64,000 nt of DNA from Leptotrichia hongkongensis. GTDB taxonomy: Bacteria; Fusobacteriota; Fusobacteriia; Fusobacteriales; Leptotrichiaceae. Both the position numbers and the translations under genes were made by a program. A model generated the notes under the pieces. That model was not told where the DNA came from, did not search any database, and saw only the letters and a program-made list of their open reading frames with translations. Shown here one piece after another: positions 9,340 through 18,446 of the stretch; within the stretch, counting starts at the first letter, position 1; each line of letters begins with the position of its first letter. The stretch lies in contig NZ_AP019846.1 in the NCBI RefSeq assembly GCF_007990635.1, positions 186,001 through 250,000 on the forward strand. The letters are read 5' to 3'.

Positions 9340-10077
9340 ATGAAAAAAAGATTGGATTTAATCCTAGTAGAAAGGGAATTTTTTGAAACAAGGGAAAAAG
9401 CCAAACGGGAAATAATGGTGGGAAATGTCATTGTAAATGACCAAGTTGTAACAAAGGCTGGAACAATATTTAAAGACAATGATGAACTGAATATCCGGAT
9501 AAAAGATAAGTTGAAATATGTAAGTCGTGGTGGACTAAAATTGGAAAAAGCCATAAAAACTTGGAATTTGGATTTTAGTGATAAATTGGTGCTTGATATT
9601 GGAGCGTCTACAGGCGGATTTTCAGATTGTGCATTGCAAAATGGAGCAAAGCGTGTATATAGCGTCGATGTTGGTAAAAATCAGCTTGATTGGAAACTAA
9701 GAAATGACGATAGGATAGTCTCGCTTGAAGAAATGCATATAAAAGACTTGAAAGAAGAAGATATTGAAAATCAAAAGGTTGATTTTATTGTAATAGATGT
9801 CTCTTTTATTTCCCTAACGAAAGTTATTCCTTATTTAGAGAAGTTTCTTGCTAAAGATGGAAAGGCTGTAATGCTAGTTAAGCCACAATTCGAAGTTGGA
9901 AGAGAAAAAATAGGAAGAAATGGTGTTGTGGAAAATGAGGAATATCACGATGAAGCCATAAAAAAAATAATTCACTTTTCAAAAGAATATGGATACGAGC
10001 TAATTGGCGTTGAAGATTCCCCAATAAAAGGGGCAAAGGGTAATAAGGAGTTTTTAATGTTGCTAAAATTTCCGTAA
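9340..10077 (+). CDS. tlyA: TlyA family rRNA 2'-O-methyltransferase
   Basis: SAM-dependent 2'-O-methyltransferase of the TlyA family (16S C1409 and 23S C1920 in actinobacteria), often mislabelled hemolysin. An N-terminal S4 RNA-binding domain (RLDLILVEREFFETREKAKR) is followed by the FtsJ-like Rossmann domain with the SAM loop VLDIGASTGGFSDC and the KxxK-type active-site segment VKPQFEVGREKIGRNGVV. Length 245 residues is typical. It has its own promoter and a long leader. Whether it modifies both sites here is unknown. Confidence 0.92.
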   Translation: MKKRLDLILVEREFFETREKAKREIMVGNVIVNDQVVTKAGTIFKDNDELNIRIKDKLKYVSRGGLKLEKAIKTWNLDFSDKLVLDIGASTGGFSDCALQNGAKRVYSVDVGKNQLDWKLRNDDRIVSLEEMHIKDLKEEDIENQKVDFIVIDVSFISLTKVIPYLEKFLAKDGKAVMLVKPQFEVGREKIGRNGVVENEEYHDEAIKKIIHFSKEYGYELIGVEDSPIKGAKGNKEFLMLLKFP

Positions 10078-10191
10078 AAAGCAGTTTTAGTAAAAAAACA
10101 ACAAAATACATGTTTAAAATTAAATGCAAAATTTATTATAAAAATATATTTTTATAATTATAATTGTTAAAATACATTATTAGGAGGAAAA

Positions 10192-11508
10192 ATGAAAAAG
10201 AACAAAATAATGCAGGCAGTATTAGGACTTATATTGGTAAGCATGCCTTTATTTGCAGCTACCACTATAATAAAAACAACAAGGAATGACAAGAATACAA
10301 GTGCTGGATATTCAAAAGACACAACAGAGTTGAACAGAATTGTGGATGTAATAAATATTATTGAAAACAATTATGTTGGAAAGGAAGAAACTCCAAGCAA
10401 AAAGGAACTTTATGAAGGAGCTGTTGCAGGAGTTGTAAATAGTCTGAAGGATCCTTATTCAGAATACTTGTCTAAAGCTGATTTAGCAGACTTTTCTGAA
10501 GATATGGAAGGAGAATATGTTGGAGTTGGAATGAGCATAAGCAAGAAAAAGGGGGAAGCTCTTGAAGTTGTTTCGCCATTTATCGGAAGTCCAGCTGAAA
10601 AAGTAGGAATAAAAATAAAAGATAGAATTATAAAAGTTGATGGAAAAGATATTTTGCCACTTACAGCAAATGAAACTGTAAAACTTCTGAAAGGTAAGGA
10701 AGGAACAAAAGTTGATGTAGAAGTAGTTAGGGAAGGTAAAAAGGAGCCAATGAAATTTACATTGACAAGAGCTAAAATTAAACTGGAAATGGTTGAAAGC
10801 AAAATGCTTGAAAATAACATTGGTTACGTAAGTCTTTTAAGATTTGGAAATCACGTTGGAGCAGAAGTTGAAAAAGCTATTAAAGATTTACAAGCTAAAG
10901 GAATGAAAGGATTAATATTAGATTTACGTTCTAATCCAGGAGGTTCATTACAAGAAGCACAAGATATTTCTTCACTTTTTGTAAAAGAAGATTTAATTGT
11001 TTACTTAAAATATAAAAATGGACAACAGAGAAATTATAACAGAACTTCAAAAAATCTAGGTAATTTCCCATTAATCGTATTAACAAATAAAGCAAGTGCA
11101 AGTGCTTCGGAAATTGTTACAGGTGCAATTAAAGATTACAAACGTGGTACAATCATTGGAGAAAAAACATTTGGAAAAGGAATCGTTCAGCAAGTTATAC
11201 CTTTGAGAACAGAGGATGCCATAAAACTTACTATTGCCCAATACTTTACACCAAAAGGGAACTACATTCATGAAAAAGGAATTGAGCCTGATATAGAAGT
11301 AAAAATGGAAGAACTGCTTGCATTAAAAGGGTATGCAAATGATAGTGAACAAGCTAGAAAAAATAGAGAAAAAGAAATAGAAGATATTATTATAAAAGAT
11401 AAAGGTAAAGAAGAAGCTGCTAAAATTATTTCAGCTGGGGATGTTCAACTAAAAAGAGCAATTGAAGAAATGAATAAAAAAATAAGTGGAACAGGAAAAA
11501 GAAAATAA
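10192..11508 (+). CDS. ctpA: Carboxy-terminal processing protease (S41, CtpA)
   Basis: Exported serine protease that trims C-termini of envelope proteins. A signal peptide (AVLGLILVSMPLFAA) is followed by a short helical region, a PDZ domain around residues 105-190 with EYVGVGMSISKKKGEALEVV, and the S41 core. The catalytic region reads NKASASASEIV (serine near 304) with the lysine in GEKTFGKG near 329, matching the Ser-Lys dyad spacing of the family. The start has AGGAGGAAA. The C-terminal 60 residues are lysine-rich and helical. rsmI follows after 44 bases. Confidence 0.94.
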   Translation: MKKNKIMQAVLGLILVSMPLFAATTIIKTTRNDKNTSAGYSKDTTELNRIVDVINIIENNYVGKEETPSKKELYEGAVAGVVNSLKDPYSEYLSKADLADFSEDMEGEYVGVGMSISKKKGEALEVVSPFIGSPAEKVGIKIKDRIIKVDGKDILPLTANETVKLLKGKEGTKVDVEVVREGKKEPMKFTLTRAKIKLEMVESKMLENNIGYVSLLRFGNHVGAEVEKAIKDLQAKGMKGLILDLRSNPGGSLQEAQDISSLFVKEDLIVYLKYKNGQQRNYNRTSKNLGNFPLIVLTNKASASASEIVTGAIKDYKRGTIIGEKTFGKGIVQQVIPLRTEDAIKLTIAQYFTPKGNYIHEKGIEPDIEVKMEELLALKGYANDSEQARKNREKEIEDIIIKDKGKEEAAKIISAGDVQLKRAIEEMNKKISGTGKRK

Positions 11509-11552
11509 TCGTTATCAAAATTAATAAAAGAAATTAAAATTAGGAGAAATAT

Positions 11553-12251
11553 ATGTTTTATGTTGTTGGTACGCCAATTGGAAATTTAGAAGACATAACT
11601 TTTAGAGCAATAAAAGTTTTGAAGGAAGTTGATTATATTTTTGCAGAAGATACAAGAGTCACTAAAAAACTTCTTTCTCATTATGAAATCGAAAAAACGG
11701 TGTACCAATACCATGAACATAATAAACTTCATCAAATTACAAATATTATTAATCTTTTAAAAGATGAAAAAAAAATTGCACTTGTAACAGACGCTGGAAC
11801 GCCGTGTATTTCAGATCCAGGCTTTGAACTAGTAAATGAAATTTTAAAAGCTGAAATAAAAGTCGTTGGAATACCAGGAGCTTCATCAATTGTTACAGGT
11901 GCAAGTATTTCAGGGCTGGATATGCGAAGAATGGCATACGAAGGCTTTTTACCAAAGAAAAAAGGCAGACAGAAACTTTTCAATAAATTAAAGGAAGAAG
12001 AACGAACAATTGTAATTTTAGAATCCCCCAACAGAATTTTAAAAACTTTAAAAGATATAAAAGAATATCTGGGAGAACGTTACGTTGTAATTACAAGGGA
12101 ACTTACCAAAATTTATGAAGAAATAATCCGTGGAAATGTTTCTGAAATTATAGAAAAGTTGGAAGAAAAGCCAATTAAGGGAGAAATTGTTTTATTTATA
12201 AGGGCAATAAATGATGATGGTATTTATTTAAAAATAACAAAAATAGAGTAA
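11553..12251 (+). CDS. rsmI: 16S rRNA (cytidine-1402-2'-O)-methyltransferase RsmI
   Basis: Tetrapyrrole-methylase-fold enzyme that 2'-O-methylates C1402 in the 16S decoding centre. The N-terminus FYVVGTPIGNLEDITFRAI is the family signature, and VTDAGTPCISDPG forms the SAM pocket, followed by GASSIVTGASISGLD and ESPNRILKTL. At 232 residues it lacks most of the small C-terminal domain of the E. coli enzyme, as is common in short members. SD AGGAGAA lies before the start. The region after it is gene-free for 644 bases. Confidence 0.93.
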   Translation: MFYVVGTPIGNLEDITFRAIKVLKEVDYIFAEDTRVTKKLLSHYEIEKTVYQYHEHNKLHQITNIINLLKDEKKIALVTDAGTPCISDPGFELVNEILKAEIKVVGIPGASSIVTGASISGLDMRRMAYEGFLPKKKGRQKLFNKLKEEERTIVILESPNRILKTLKDIKEYLGERYVVITRELTKIYEEIIRGNVSEIIEKLEEKPIKGEIVLFIRAINDDGIYLKITKIE

Positions 12252-12256
12252 TTTAA

Positions 12257-12412
12257 TAGGGCGTGTCTGAAAATTCTCAAAATGATGAATTTTTAACAAA
12301 TTTTTTCAAAATCAAAAATAATAAACACTGATTTTATTGTGATTTGTGTAATTTATAAAATCAAAAAAAAAATTAAAAACAACATAGATTTTGGGTTTTC
12401 AGATACAGCCTA
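12257..12412. mobile_element. MITE-like element with terminal inverted repeats
   Basis: A 156-bp AT-rich element bounded by imperfect inverted repeats: the left end begins TAGGGCGTGTCTGAAAA and the right end, read inward, begins TAGGCTGTATCTGAAAA, both followed within a few bases by CAAAAT. It has no coding capacity. Such ends look like those of a transposon whose transposase is elsewhere, so it is best described as a non-autonomous deletion derivative. No clear target duplication longer than TA is seen. Confidence 0.6.
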
Positions 12413-12479
12413 ATGTCAATAGAAGTTATAAAATTTTAATTTTTTACTAATGATAGTATGTAATTCAAAATTTATTAAA

Positions 12480-12715
12480 TATTCGCTATTTAAACGGGGA
12501 ATAGTATAAGACATATTAATTAATAATTACTTTTTCTTATTTTAAGTATTTTAATTAAACTATTTGTTGTAGTTAAATTAAAATTGTCGTGATTTTTTGG
12601 AAACAAAAAGTACTGTTTGAGCAAAGCGAGTTTAATTTTTGTTTCCAAAAAATGCTTAGACGAGCGGGGATTGCAAAGGGGATGGCGACTGTTCCCCTTT
12701 GCTTTATAAAAAAAA
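12480..12715. repeat. Palindromic mosaic, copy C (filled site)
   Basis: The rest of the gene-free stretch 12252-12895. At 12480-12512 it has a fragment resembling the right end of the modular repeats. From 12568 a second repeat begins that also occurs at 27143-27197; between its halves lies a 78-base insert (12595-12672), which is a long palindrome with arms TTTTTTGGAAAC and GTTTCCAAAAAA and apex ACTGTTTGAGCAAAGCGAG. A G-rich hairpin GCAAAGGGGA/TTCCCCTTTGC closes it at 12673-12702. Confidence 0.7.
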
Positions 12716-12895
12716 GTATAAAAAAGATAGAAAAAAATATTATTAATAAAAATATCTAAAGTAGAAATAAAAAAACAGATGGATAAATGGTTAGAAAAAT
12801 TTAATAATATTGAGTTTTTATCTTTAATTTTAAAATTAACCTTAATTTTAGGATTAAAAATAAAAATTTAGAGAGAAAATGGAGAAAATGAAAGA

Positions 12896-13771
12896 ATGAA
12901 TATAAACTGGTATCCAGGGCATATGAAGAAAACAAAGGATTTAATTGTTGAAAATCTTAAGATAATTGATGTTGTTATTGAGATTTTAGATGCAAGGATT
13001 CCGATTTCTAGTAAAAATCCAGATATTTCAAAGCTGGCAAATAATAAGAAAAAGATTATTGTTCTGAACAAAGTAGATTTGATTGATAGCAAGGAATTAA
13101 AAAGTTGGGAAGATTATTTTTTGAAAAATAATTTTTCTGATTATTTTGTAGCTCTGAGTGTAGAAAAAGGGACTAATTTTAATGAACTACGAAAAATTAC
13201 AGATAAAATTTATGCTGAGAAATTGGAAAAAATGAAAAAAAAAGGACTTCGTAAAACTGAAGTAAGAGCTATGATTGTTGGGATTCCTAATGTTGGGAAG
13301 TCTAAATTTATTAATAAATTTGTGAATAAAAATAAAGCAAGAGTTGGAAATACTCCAGGATTTACACGTGGAAAGCAATGGATAAAAATTGATGAAAAAT
13401 TGGAACTGCTGGATACACCAGGAGTTTTATGGCCAAAGTTTGAAGATGAGGAGGTAGCTTATAATTTAGCGATTACTGGCTCAATAAAGGACAATGTATT
13501 ACAATTGGAGCATGTTGCAATTAAATTTTTAGATAAATTAAAGGATTTGGGAAAAATAGACAATCTTGTAAAAGTGTATAATTTGGAAGAATATATAACT
13601 AATGAGGAAATTTTGGGATTGGAAAACCATAAGATACTGGAAATTTTAGAAAAACGGCTTGGTGTTTCTAAAAATGATGAACATAATTATGAAATTATTT
13701 CGAGAAGGCTTATGAAAGATTATAGAATGGGGAAAATAGGTAAGTTCTTCTTGGAAATCGCTAAAAATTAG
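12896..13771 (+). CDS. rbgA: Ribosome biogenesis GTPase RbgA (YlqF)
   Basis: Circularly permuted GTPase needed for late 50S assembly. The motif order is permuted as expected: G4 NKVDLID first, then G1 GIPNVGKSKF, and G3 DTPGVLWP. The N-terminus NINWYPGHMKKTK is the YlqF hallmark, and the C-terminal ANTAR-like helical domain is complete with RRLMKDYRMGKIGKF. Length 291 residues is normal. The neighbour rnhB, found next to ylqF in Bacillus, is absent here. Confidence 0.94.
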   Translation: MNINWYPGHMKKTKDLIVENLKIIDVVIEILDARIPISSKNPDISKLANNKKKIIVLNKVDLIDSKELKSWEDYFLKNNFSDYFVALSVEKGTNFNELRKITDKIYAEKLEKMKKKGLRKTEVRAMIVGIPNVGKSKFINKFVNKNKARVGNTPGFTRGKQWIKIDEKLELLDTPGVLWPKFEDEEVAYNLAITGSIKDNVLQLEHVAIKFLDKLKDLGKIDNLVKVYNLEEYITNEEILGLENHKILEILEKRLGVSKNDEHNYEIISRRLMKDYRMGKIGKFFLEIAKN

Positions 13772-13939
13772 CAGATAAGAATTTTTTTATTTAAATTGAA
13801 ATAGAACTTATATAAAAAAATAATAAGATATAGAATAAAAATGGTTATTTGTGTGAAAATTTATAGTAGCCTAAAAAAATTTCAAGAGAGTAAAAATAAA
13901 ATTGAAACAAGGCTTTATTATAGAAGGAGAAATATAAAA

Positions 13940-15196
13940 ATGAGAATTGGAATATTTACAGATACATACAGACCTCAAGTAAATGGAGTTGTAAGTTCGA
14001 TTATGACACTTGAGAAGGAGCTTAGAAAGCTGGGGCATAAAGTATATATTATTACTACGACTGATCCAGATGCACCTCAAGTTGAGCCTAATGTTTTACG
14101 AATACCAAGTATGGAATTTAAGCCGTTGCCACAGTATAGACTGGGAATGATTTATTCTTCAAAAATAATAAAAAAGATAAAGAGGCTGGAATTAGATATT
14201 ATTCATTCACAGACAGAATGGGGTGTAGGAACATTTGCGAGATTTGCTGCAGTTAATCTTGAAATACCGCTTGTTCATACATATCACACGTTATATGAAT
14301 ATTATACACATTATATTTTTGGTTCGAGATTTGTTTCAGCTGGGAAAAAGATTGCAGCTGCGATTAGTAAATTTTATTGTGAAAAATGTAATGGACTGAT
14401 TGTACCAACAAGAAAAGTTGAAGATATTTTGTATTCTTATGGTGTTGATCAGACAATGAACATTATTCCAACTGGACTGGAATTGGATAAATTTTATCGT
14501 GGAAATTATTCCGATGAAGATTTGGAATTTATGAGAGAAAATTTTGGAATAGAGAAAAGTGATTTTCTTTGTGTGTATATTGGGCGGATTGCCGAAGAAA
14601 AAAGTATTGATTTGTTAATTGATATGTTTTCTAAAATTAAGGATGAAAACTTTAAATTTATGATTGTTGGGCGTGGGAGAATTTTGGATGACTTGAAGAA
14701 ACAAGCTGAAGATCTTGGTATTTCAGATAGAGTCATTTTTACAGGGGAAGTTCCACATGATAAAGTTGCTGCTTACTACCAAATGGGAGATGTATTTTTG
14801 AATGCTAGTATATCAGAAACGCAAGGACTTACATTTGTTGAGGCAATGGCTGCCAAAACACCTGTCGTGGCAAGATATGACTTAAATCTGGAAGACTTGC
14901 TTGTAAAAAATGAGGCGGGACTTGTTTATAAAACTGAAGAAGAATTTATTAATTCTATAATGCTTTTAAAAGAAGATAAGGAATTTAGAGAAAAAATTAT
15001 CGAAAATGCTTTTGTCGCTTCACAAGATTACACAGCACAGAAATTTGGAGAACGAGTAGAAGCAGTTTACAAAAAAACAATAGAGGAGTATGATAGTCGT
15101 GAAAGTTTTACTATATTCAGAGGGGAAAAGTTCCTTCAGCAAATCCGGCGTTGGACAAGCCTTAAATCATCAGGTAGAAGCCCTTGGAGCAAATAA
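13940..15196 (+). CDS. GT4 glycosyltransferase, likely glucosyl-diacylglycerol synthase
   Basis: GT-B fold retaining glycosyltransferase of family GT4. I start it at ATG 13940, where GAAGGAGAA precedes the typical N-terminus MRIGIFTDTYRPQVNGVVSS; the frame extends upstream to 13841 without a good ribosome site. The UDP-sugar binding region has YIGRIAEEKSIDLLI and the EX7E-type motif SETQGLTFVEAMAAKTPVV. Sequence and length (418 residues) resemble alpha-monoglucosyl-diacylglycerol synthases. The next gene overlaps it by 98 bases and resembles CpoA, so the two probably act in sequence on a membrane glycolipid. The substrate is inferred. Confidence 0.72.
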   Translation: MRIGIFTDTYRPQVNGVVSSIMTLEKELRKLGHKVYIITTTDPDAPQVEPNVLRIPSMEFKPLPQYRLGMIYSSKIIKKIKRLELDIIHSQTEWGVGTFARFAAVNLEIPLVHTYHTLYEYYTHYIFGSRFVSAGKKIAAAISKFYCEKCNGLIVPTRKVEDILYSYGVDQTMNIIPTGLELDKFYRGNYSDEDLEFMRENFGIEKSDFLCVYIGRIAEEKSIDLLIDMFSKIKDENFKFMIVGRGRILDDLKKQAEDLGISDRVIFTGEVPHDKVAAYYQMGDVFLNASISETQGLTFVEAMAAKTPVVARYDLNLEDLLVKNEAGLVYKTEEEFINSIMLLKEDKEFREKIIENAFVASQDYTAQKFGERVEAVYKKTIEEYDSRESFTIFRGEKFLQQIRRWTSLKSSGRSPWSK

Positions 15197-16133
15197 TATT
15201 GAAGTTACGCAGGATCCTGAAGATGATTATGATTTGGCACATATAAATACTGTTGCACTAAAATCTTATGAAGTGTTAAAACAGGCAAAGAAAAAAGGTA
15301 AACCTGTAATTTATCACACACATACAACCTATGAAGATTTTCGTGGAAGTATAAAGGGAAGCTATGTCCTGTCGCCAATTATAAAATTCTGGACAAAGAA
15401 ATTATATAATGAAGCGGATTATTTAATTTCTCCGTCAGAATATACAAAAAATCTTATAAAATCAAAATATTTAGAAAAAGAAAAAGAAATTAGGGTAATT
15501 TCAAACGGTGTAAATATAAATAAATTTAATAAAAATGAAGTTTTAAAAGAAAAATTTTTAAATGAATACAAGTCAGTGTATGACATAAATAAGCCGTTAA
15601 TTATAACAGCTGGACTGCCTTTTGAGAGAAAAGGAATAAAAGATTTTGTAAAAGTGGCGCAGGAATGCAGTGATTATCAATTTCTTTGGTTTGGTTCGTC
15701 AAGCGTAAAGTCAATGCTTCCTGACAAAATACAGAAAATTATTGAAAATCCACCAAAAAATCTAATTTTTCCAGGATATGTAGATAAAGATATTCTAATT
15801 GGAGCATTTAGCGCTGCAAAAGCCTTTTTGTTTATGACTTATGAAGAAAATGAGGGAATTGTAGTGTTAGAAGCGCTTTCGGCTAAATTACCGCTTGTAG
15901 TAAGGGATATTCCTGTGTATGAAGACTGGCTGGAAGATGGAAAAACTTGCTTTAAGGCTAGGACTAACGAAGAATTTTGCCAAAAAATAAGAAATATTGT
16001 GGAAAACAATGTGGAAAACTTGGATGAAATTACAGAAACTGCCTATAATATTGCTGTAGAGCGGGATTTGTTGAATATAGGAAAAAAATATAAAGAATAC
16101 TATGAGTATATATTAAATCAAAAAAATAGATAA
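15099..16133 (+). CDS. GT4 glycosyltransferase, CpoA-like (second glycolipid step)
   Basis: Second GT4 enzyme, 344 residues. The most likely start is GTG 15099: AGGAG at 15084-15088 is too close to the ATG at 15090, and the product then begins MKVLLYSEG, followed by KSGVGQALNHQ, very like pneumococcal CpoA, which adds galactose to glucosyl-diacylglycerol. The C-terminal catalytic motif is EENEGIVVLEALSAKLPLVV. It overlaps the upstream glycosyltransferase by 98 bases in another frame, which implies coupled translation. The acceptor and donor sugars are not proven. A hairpin follows at 16175. Confidence 0.72.
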   Translation: MKVLLYSEGKSSFSKSGVGQALNHQVEALGANNIEVTQDPEDDYDLAHINTVALKSYEVLKQAKKKGKPVIYHTHTTYEDFRGSIKGSYVLSPIIKFWTKKLYNEADYLISPSEYTKNLIKSKYLEKEKEIRVISNGVNINKFNKNEVLKEKFLNEYKSVYDINKPLIITAGLPFERKGIKDFVKVAQECSDYQFLWFGSSSVKSMLPDKIQKIIENPPKNLIFPGYVDKDILIGAFSAAKAFLFMTYEENEGIVVLEALSAKLPLVVRDIPVYEDWLEDGKTCFKARTNEEFCQKIRNIVENNVENLDEITETAYNIAVERDLLNIGKKYKEYYEYILNQKNR

Positions 16134-16174
16134 CCTTTCAAAAAATTAGAAAAAACAATTTCAATAAATCAAAA

Positions 16175-16218
16175 AGAGAAAACCATCAATAAGTCAACAA
16201 TGGTTTTCTCTCTAATTT
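16175..16218 (+). terminator. Terminator after the glycosyltransferase pair
   Basis: A perfect 12-bp stem (AGAGAAAACCAT/ATGGTTTTCTCT) with a 13-base loop, followed by a T-rich tail. The rest of 16219-16634 is AT-rich without a gene; it holds the promoter at 16480-16508. Confidence 0.65.
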
Positions 16219-16479
16219 TAGACATTTCAATTTATCATATAATAAAAAAACTGTTTTAACATTGACTTAAAAATGATGGATGATTATATTTTTAGAACTT
16301 CAAGTTTCTTTTATTTATTTTTCTAACGTTGTTTAGTATGTATTTAAGCGTAGGAGTCATATTGTTTAAGTGTCTAGTTTTTTATTATTTATATCCTAAA
16401 ATTTTTCAAAATTAACCTAAACTAGATAAAATTAAGATTTGTACTTAATTATATGATGCCCTTATGTTATTTTTTTTTC

Positions 16480-16508
16480 TTGAAAAAACCTAAGAAATTT
16501 AGTAAAAT
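16480..16508 (+). promoter_or_regulatory. Promoter of the outer-membrane/glycosidase locus
   Basis: TTGAAA at 16480-16485, 17 bases, TAAAAT at 16503-16508, leaving a leader of about 120 bases before the start at 16635. Confidence 0.5.
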
Positions 16509-16634
16509 ATACTTAGTTAAGAAAGAGATATTTTAGTCAAAGTATAATATTTTTTATTTTTTTATAATTTTTTCTAAATGTTCGTATATTAAATTATAAA
16601 AAAGAGATTTTCAAAATTAAGGGAGAACAGAATT

Positions 16635-18374
16635 ATGAAAAAATTACATATTTTAAGTACAATGATGCTGTCAGCAGCAACTGCAATGGCCCAGGAAATA
16701 AAGATAAATGGGGGATGGGACTTTAACAGGGCATATAAAAATGATTTAACCAAACATCAGAAAGGTTTGTCAAATACTATTTATGACTATAAATTTAAAA
16801 ATGGTCCCGTTGCAGGAATAGAGTGGCTGTTTGATAATCAGGGAAGGCTTGAATTAGGAATTGGTGCAGAACATAAGTTTTCTGTAAAATCTTCAGCTTT
16901 AAAAGATAAGAATGAAATGAAAATGTATGAAATAACACCAATGTACTTAACAAGCAAATATAATTTAGTAACTTCTAAAGAAGGAAATGATCTTGTTTAC
17001 CTTATCGGAAGAGTAGGGTATGCTAAAGCTAAAGCTGGAAGGGACAATAAAGAAGATTTGAACGATAAAAATTTTCGTGGTGGACTCTATTATGCTGGTG
17101 GACTAGGTACTCAAATTGGTCCTATTTCGATTGAAGCATTATACGAAAGATCAAACTTACGATATGATAAAGTAAATTTAGGTAACATAAACAGAAATAA
17201 TATAAGTACTCTAAATAATTTTAAAAAGACGAAAGATAATATAAATACGGTTGGTGTAAGAGTAGGATACAGTATCGGAAATATCAAAAATTTACCAAAG
17301 AAAAAAAATGGAACTGTGCCTTTTGATCCTTTTAGAACTGATATTTTTGCTAAAACAGGAGATATGCAGTACACTACGGATAAAATTCAGAAAAGAAAAT
17401 GGAATGGCGGAGAACTTAGATTAAATGCAGGATATAATTTTAAAAATAGATATAATATCCAGCCAGAGCAATTTTTAGGAACAGGAATGAAAAATAATAA
17501 ATGGCAGTCTGCAAAATCTGATTTTGATATTAAAAAGATGCCTGTTGTTGGTTTGGAATATTTATTTGATAATCAGGGAATTGTTGAACTAGGTCTAGGT
17601 GTTGAACAAAGATTTCTTGATATTACAGCTTTTTTTAATGATAAAGAACAGAAACATGTTTTAAGAACCTATCCCGCTTACGCTACAACAAAAATTAACT
17701 TAGTAAATAATAAAGGGAATAATCTTCTTTATGCTGTTGGAAGAATAGGATATGTACACGGTGAAATAAAGGAAGAAAACTTTAACAAGAAAGATCTTCA
17801 TGGTGGTCTTTACTATGCTGGAGGATTAGGTACAGAATTAGGCCCAGTTTCTATAGAAGCTCTTTACGAAAGATCAAATTTCAAATATCAGCCAAAAGAT
17901 ACAGTCAGTCCTATAAAAACTAAAGGTAAAATTGATACATTTGGTATAAGAGTAGGATACAGAATAGGAAGTATAAAAAATAAACCCAAAATAAAAGAAG
18001 TTAAGACAGCAGGATATGCCTATAATGACATACCGGAAGAAGATAGAATAGATATAATTAATAATTTGAGAGATAAAAGTAACGAAGTTTTAACTTCTGG
18101 AAAGAATCCTATAAAAAGACATAAATCTTTGGAAAATGAAATAAAGGAAGCTAGAGTGGCAGGCTATAAAACTTATAATGATATACCAGAAGAAGACAGG
18201 ATAGATATAGTTGGTAATTTGAAAGGAAAAAGCAATACTGTTTCAACTTTAAAAAAAGATACTGTAAAAAGAGAAAAATACTTTGAAGATGAGATAAAAA
18301 AAGAAAATGCTAAAAATGTATCTGAAGAAGATTCTATAGATATAATCAATAATTTAAGTTTTAACAGATTATAA
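16635..18374 (+). CDS. Outer-membrane protein with two tandem beta-barrel domains
   Basis: Predicted outer-membrane protein of 579 residues; I cannot assign a named family. A signal peptide (LSTMMLSAATAMAQ) is followed by two homologous domains at about residues 22-220 and 255-450. Each contains the same landmarks: GxEWLFDNQG or GLEYLFDNQG, GLYYAGGLGT, SIEALYERSN, and GVRVGYSIG or GIRVGYRIG, with alternating polar/apolar strands as in a beta-barrel. The C-terminal 120 residues hold three copies of a NDIPEEDRIDII-type repeat and no terminal aromatic barrel signature. It is followed after 72 bases by a secreted glycosidase and probably shares its transcript. Confidence 0.65.
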   Translation: MKKLHILSTMMLSAATAMAQEIKINGGWDFNRAYKNDLTKHQKGLSNTIYDYKFKNGPVAGIEWLFDNQGRLELGIGAEHKFSVKSSALKDKNEMKMYEITPMYLTSKYNLVTSKEGNDLVYLIGRVGYAKAKAGRDNKEDLNDKNFRGGLYYAGGLGTQIGPISIEALYERSNLRYDKVNLGNINRNNISTLNNFKKTKDNINTVGVRVGYSIGNIKNLPKKKNGTVPFDPFRTDIFAKTGDMQYTTDKIQKRKWNGGELRLNAGYNFKNRYNIQPEQFLGTGMKNNKWQSAKSDFDIKKMPVVGLEYLFDNQGIVELGLGVEQRFLDITAFFNDKEQKHVLRTYPAYATTKINLVNNKGNNLLYAVGRIGYVHGEIKEENFNKKDLHGGLYYAGGLGTELGPVSIEALYERSNFKYQPKDTVSPIKTKGKIDTFGIRVGYRIGSIKNKPKIKEVKTAGYAYNDIPEEDRIDIINNLRDKSNEVLTSGKNPIKRHKSLENEIKEARVAGYKTYNDIPEEDRIDIVGNLKGKSNTVSTLKKDTVKREKYFEDEIKKENAKNVSEEDSIDIINNLSFNRL

Positions 18375-18446
18375 AATTACAGATTTTCTAAAAAAATCCA
18401 ATTACAATGTGAAGTTGAAATATTAATTTTGAGAAGGAGACAGAAA

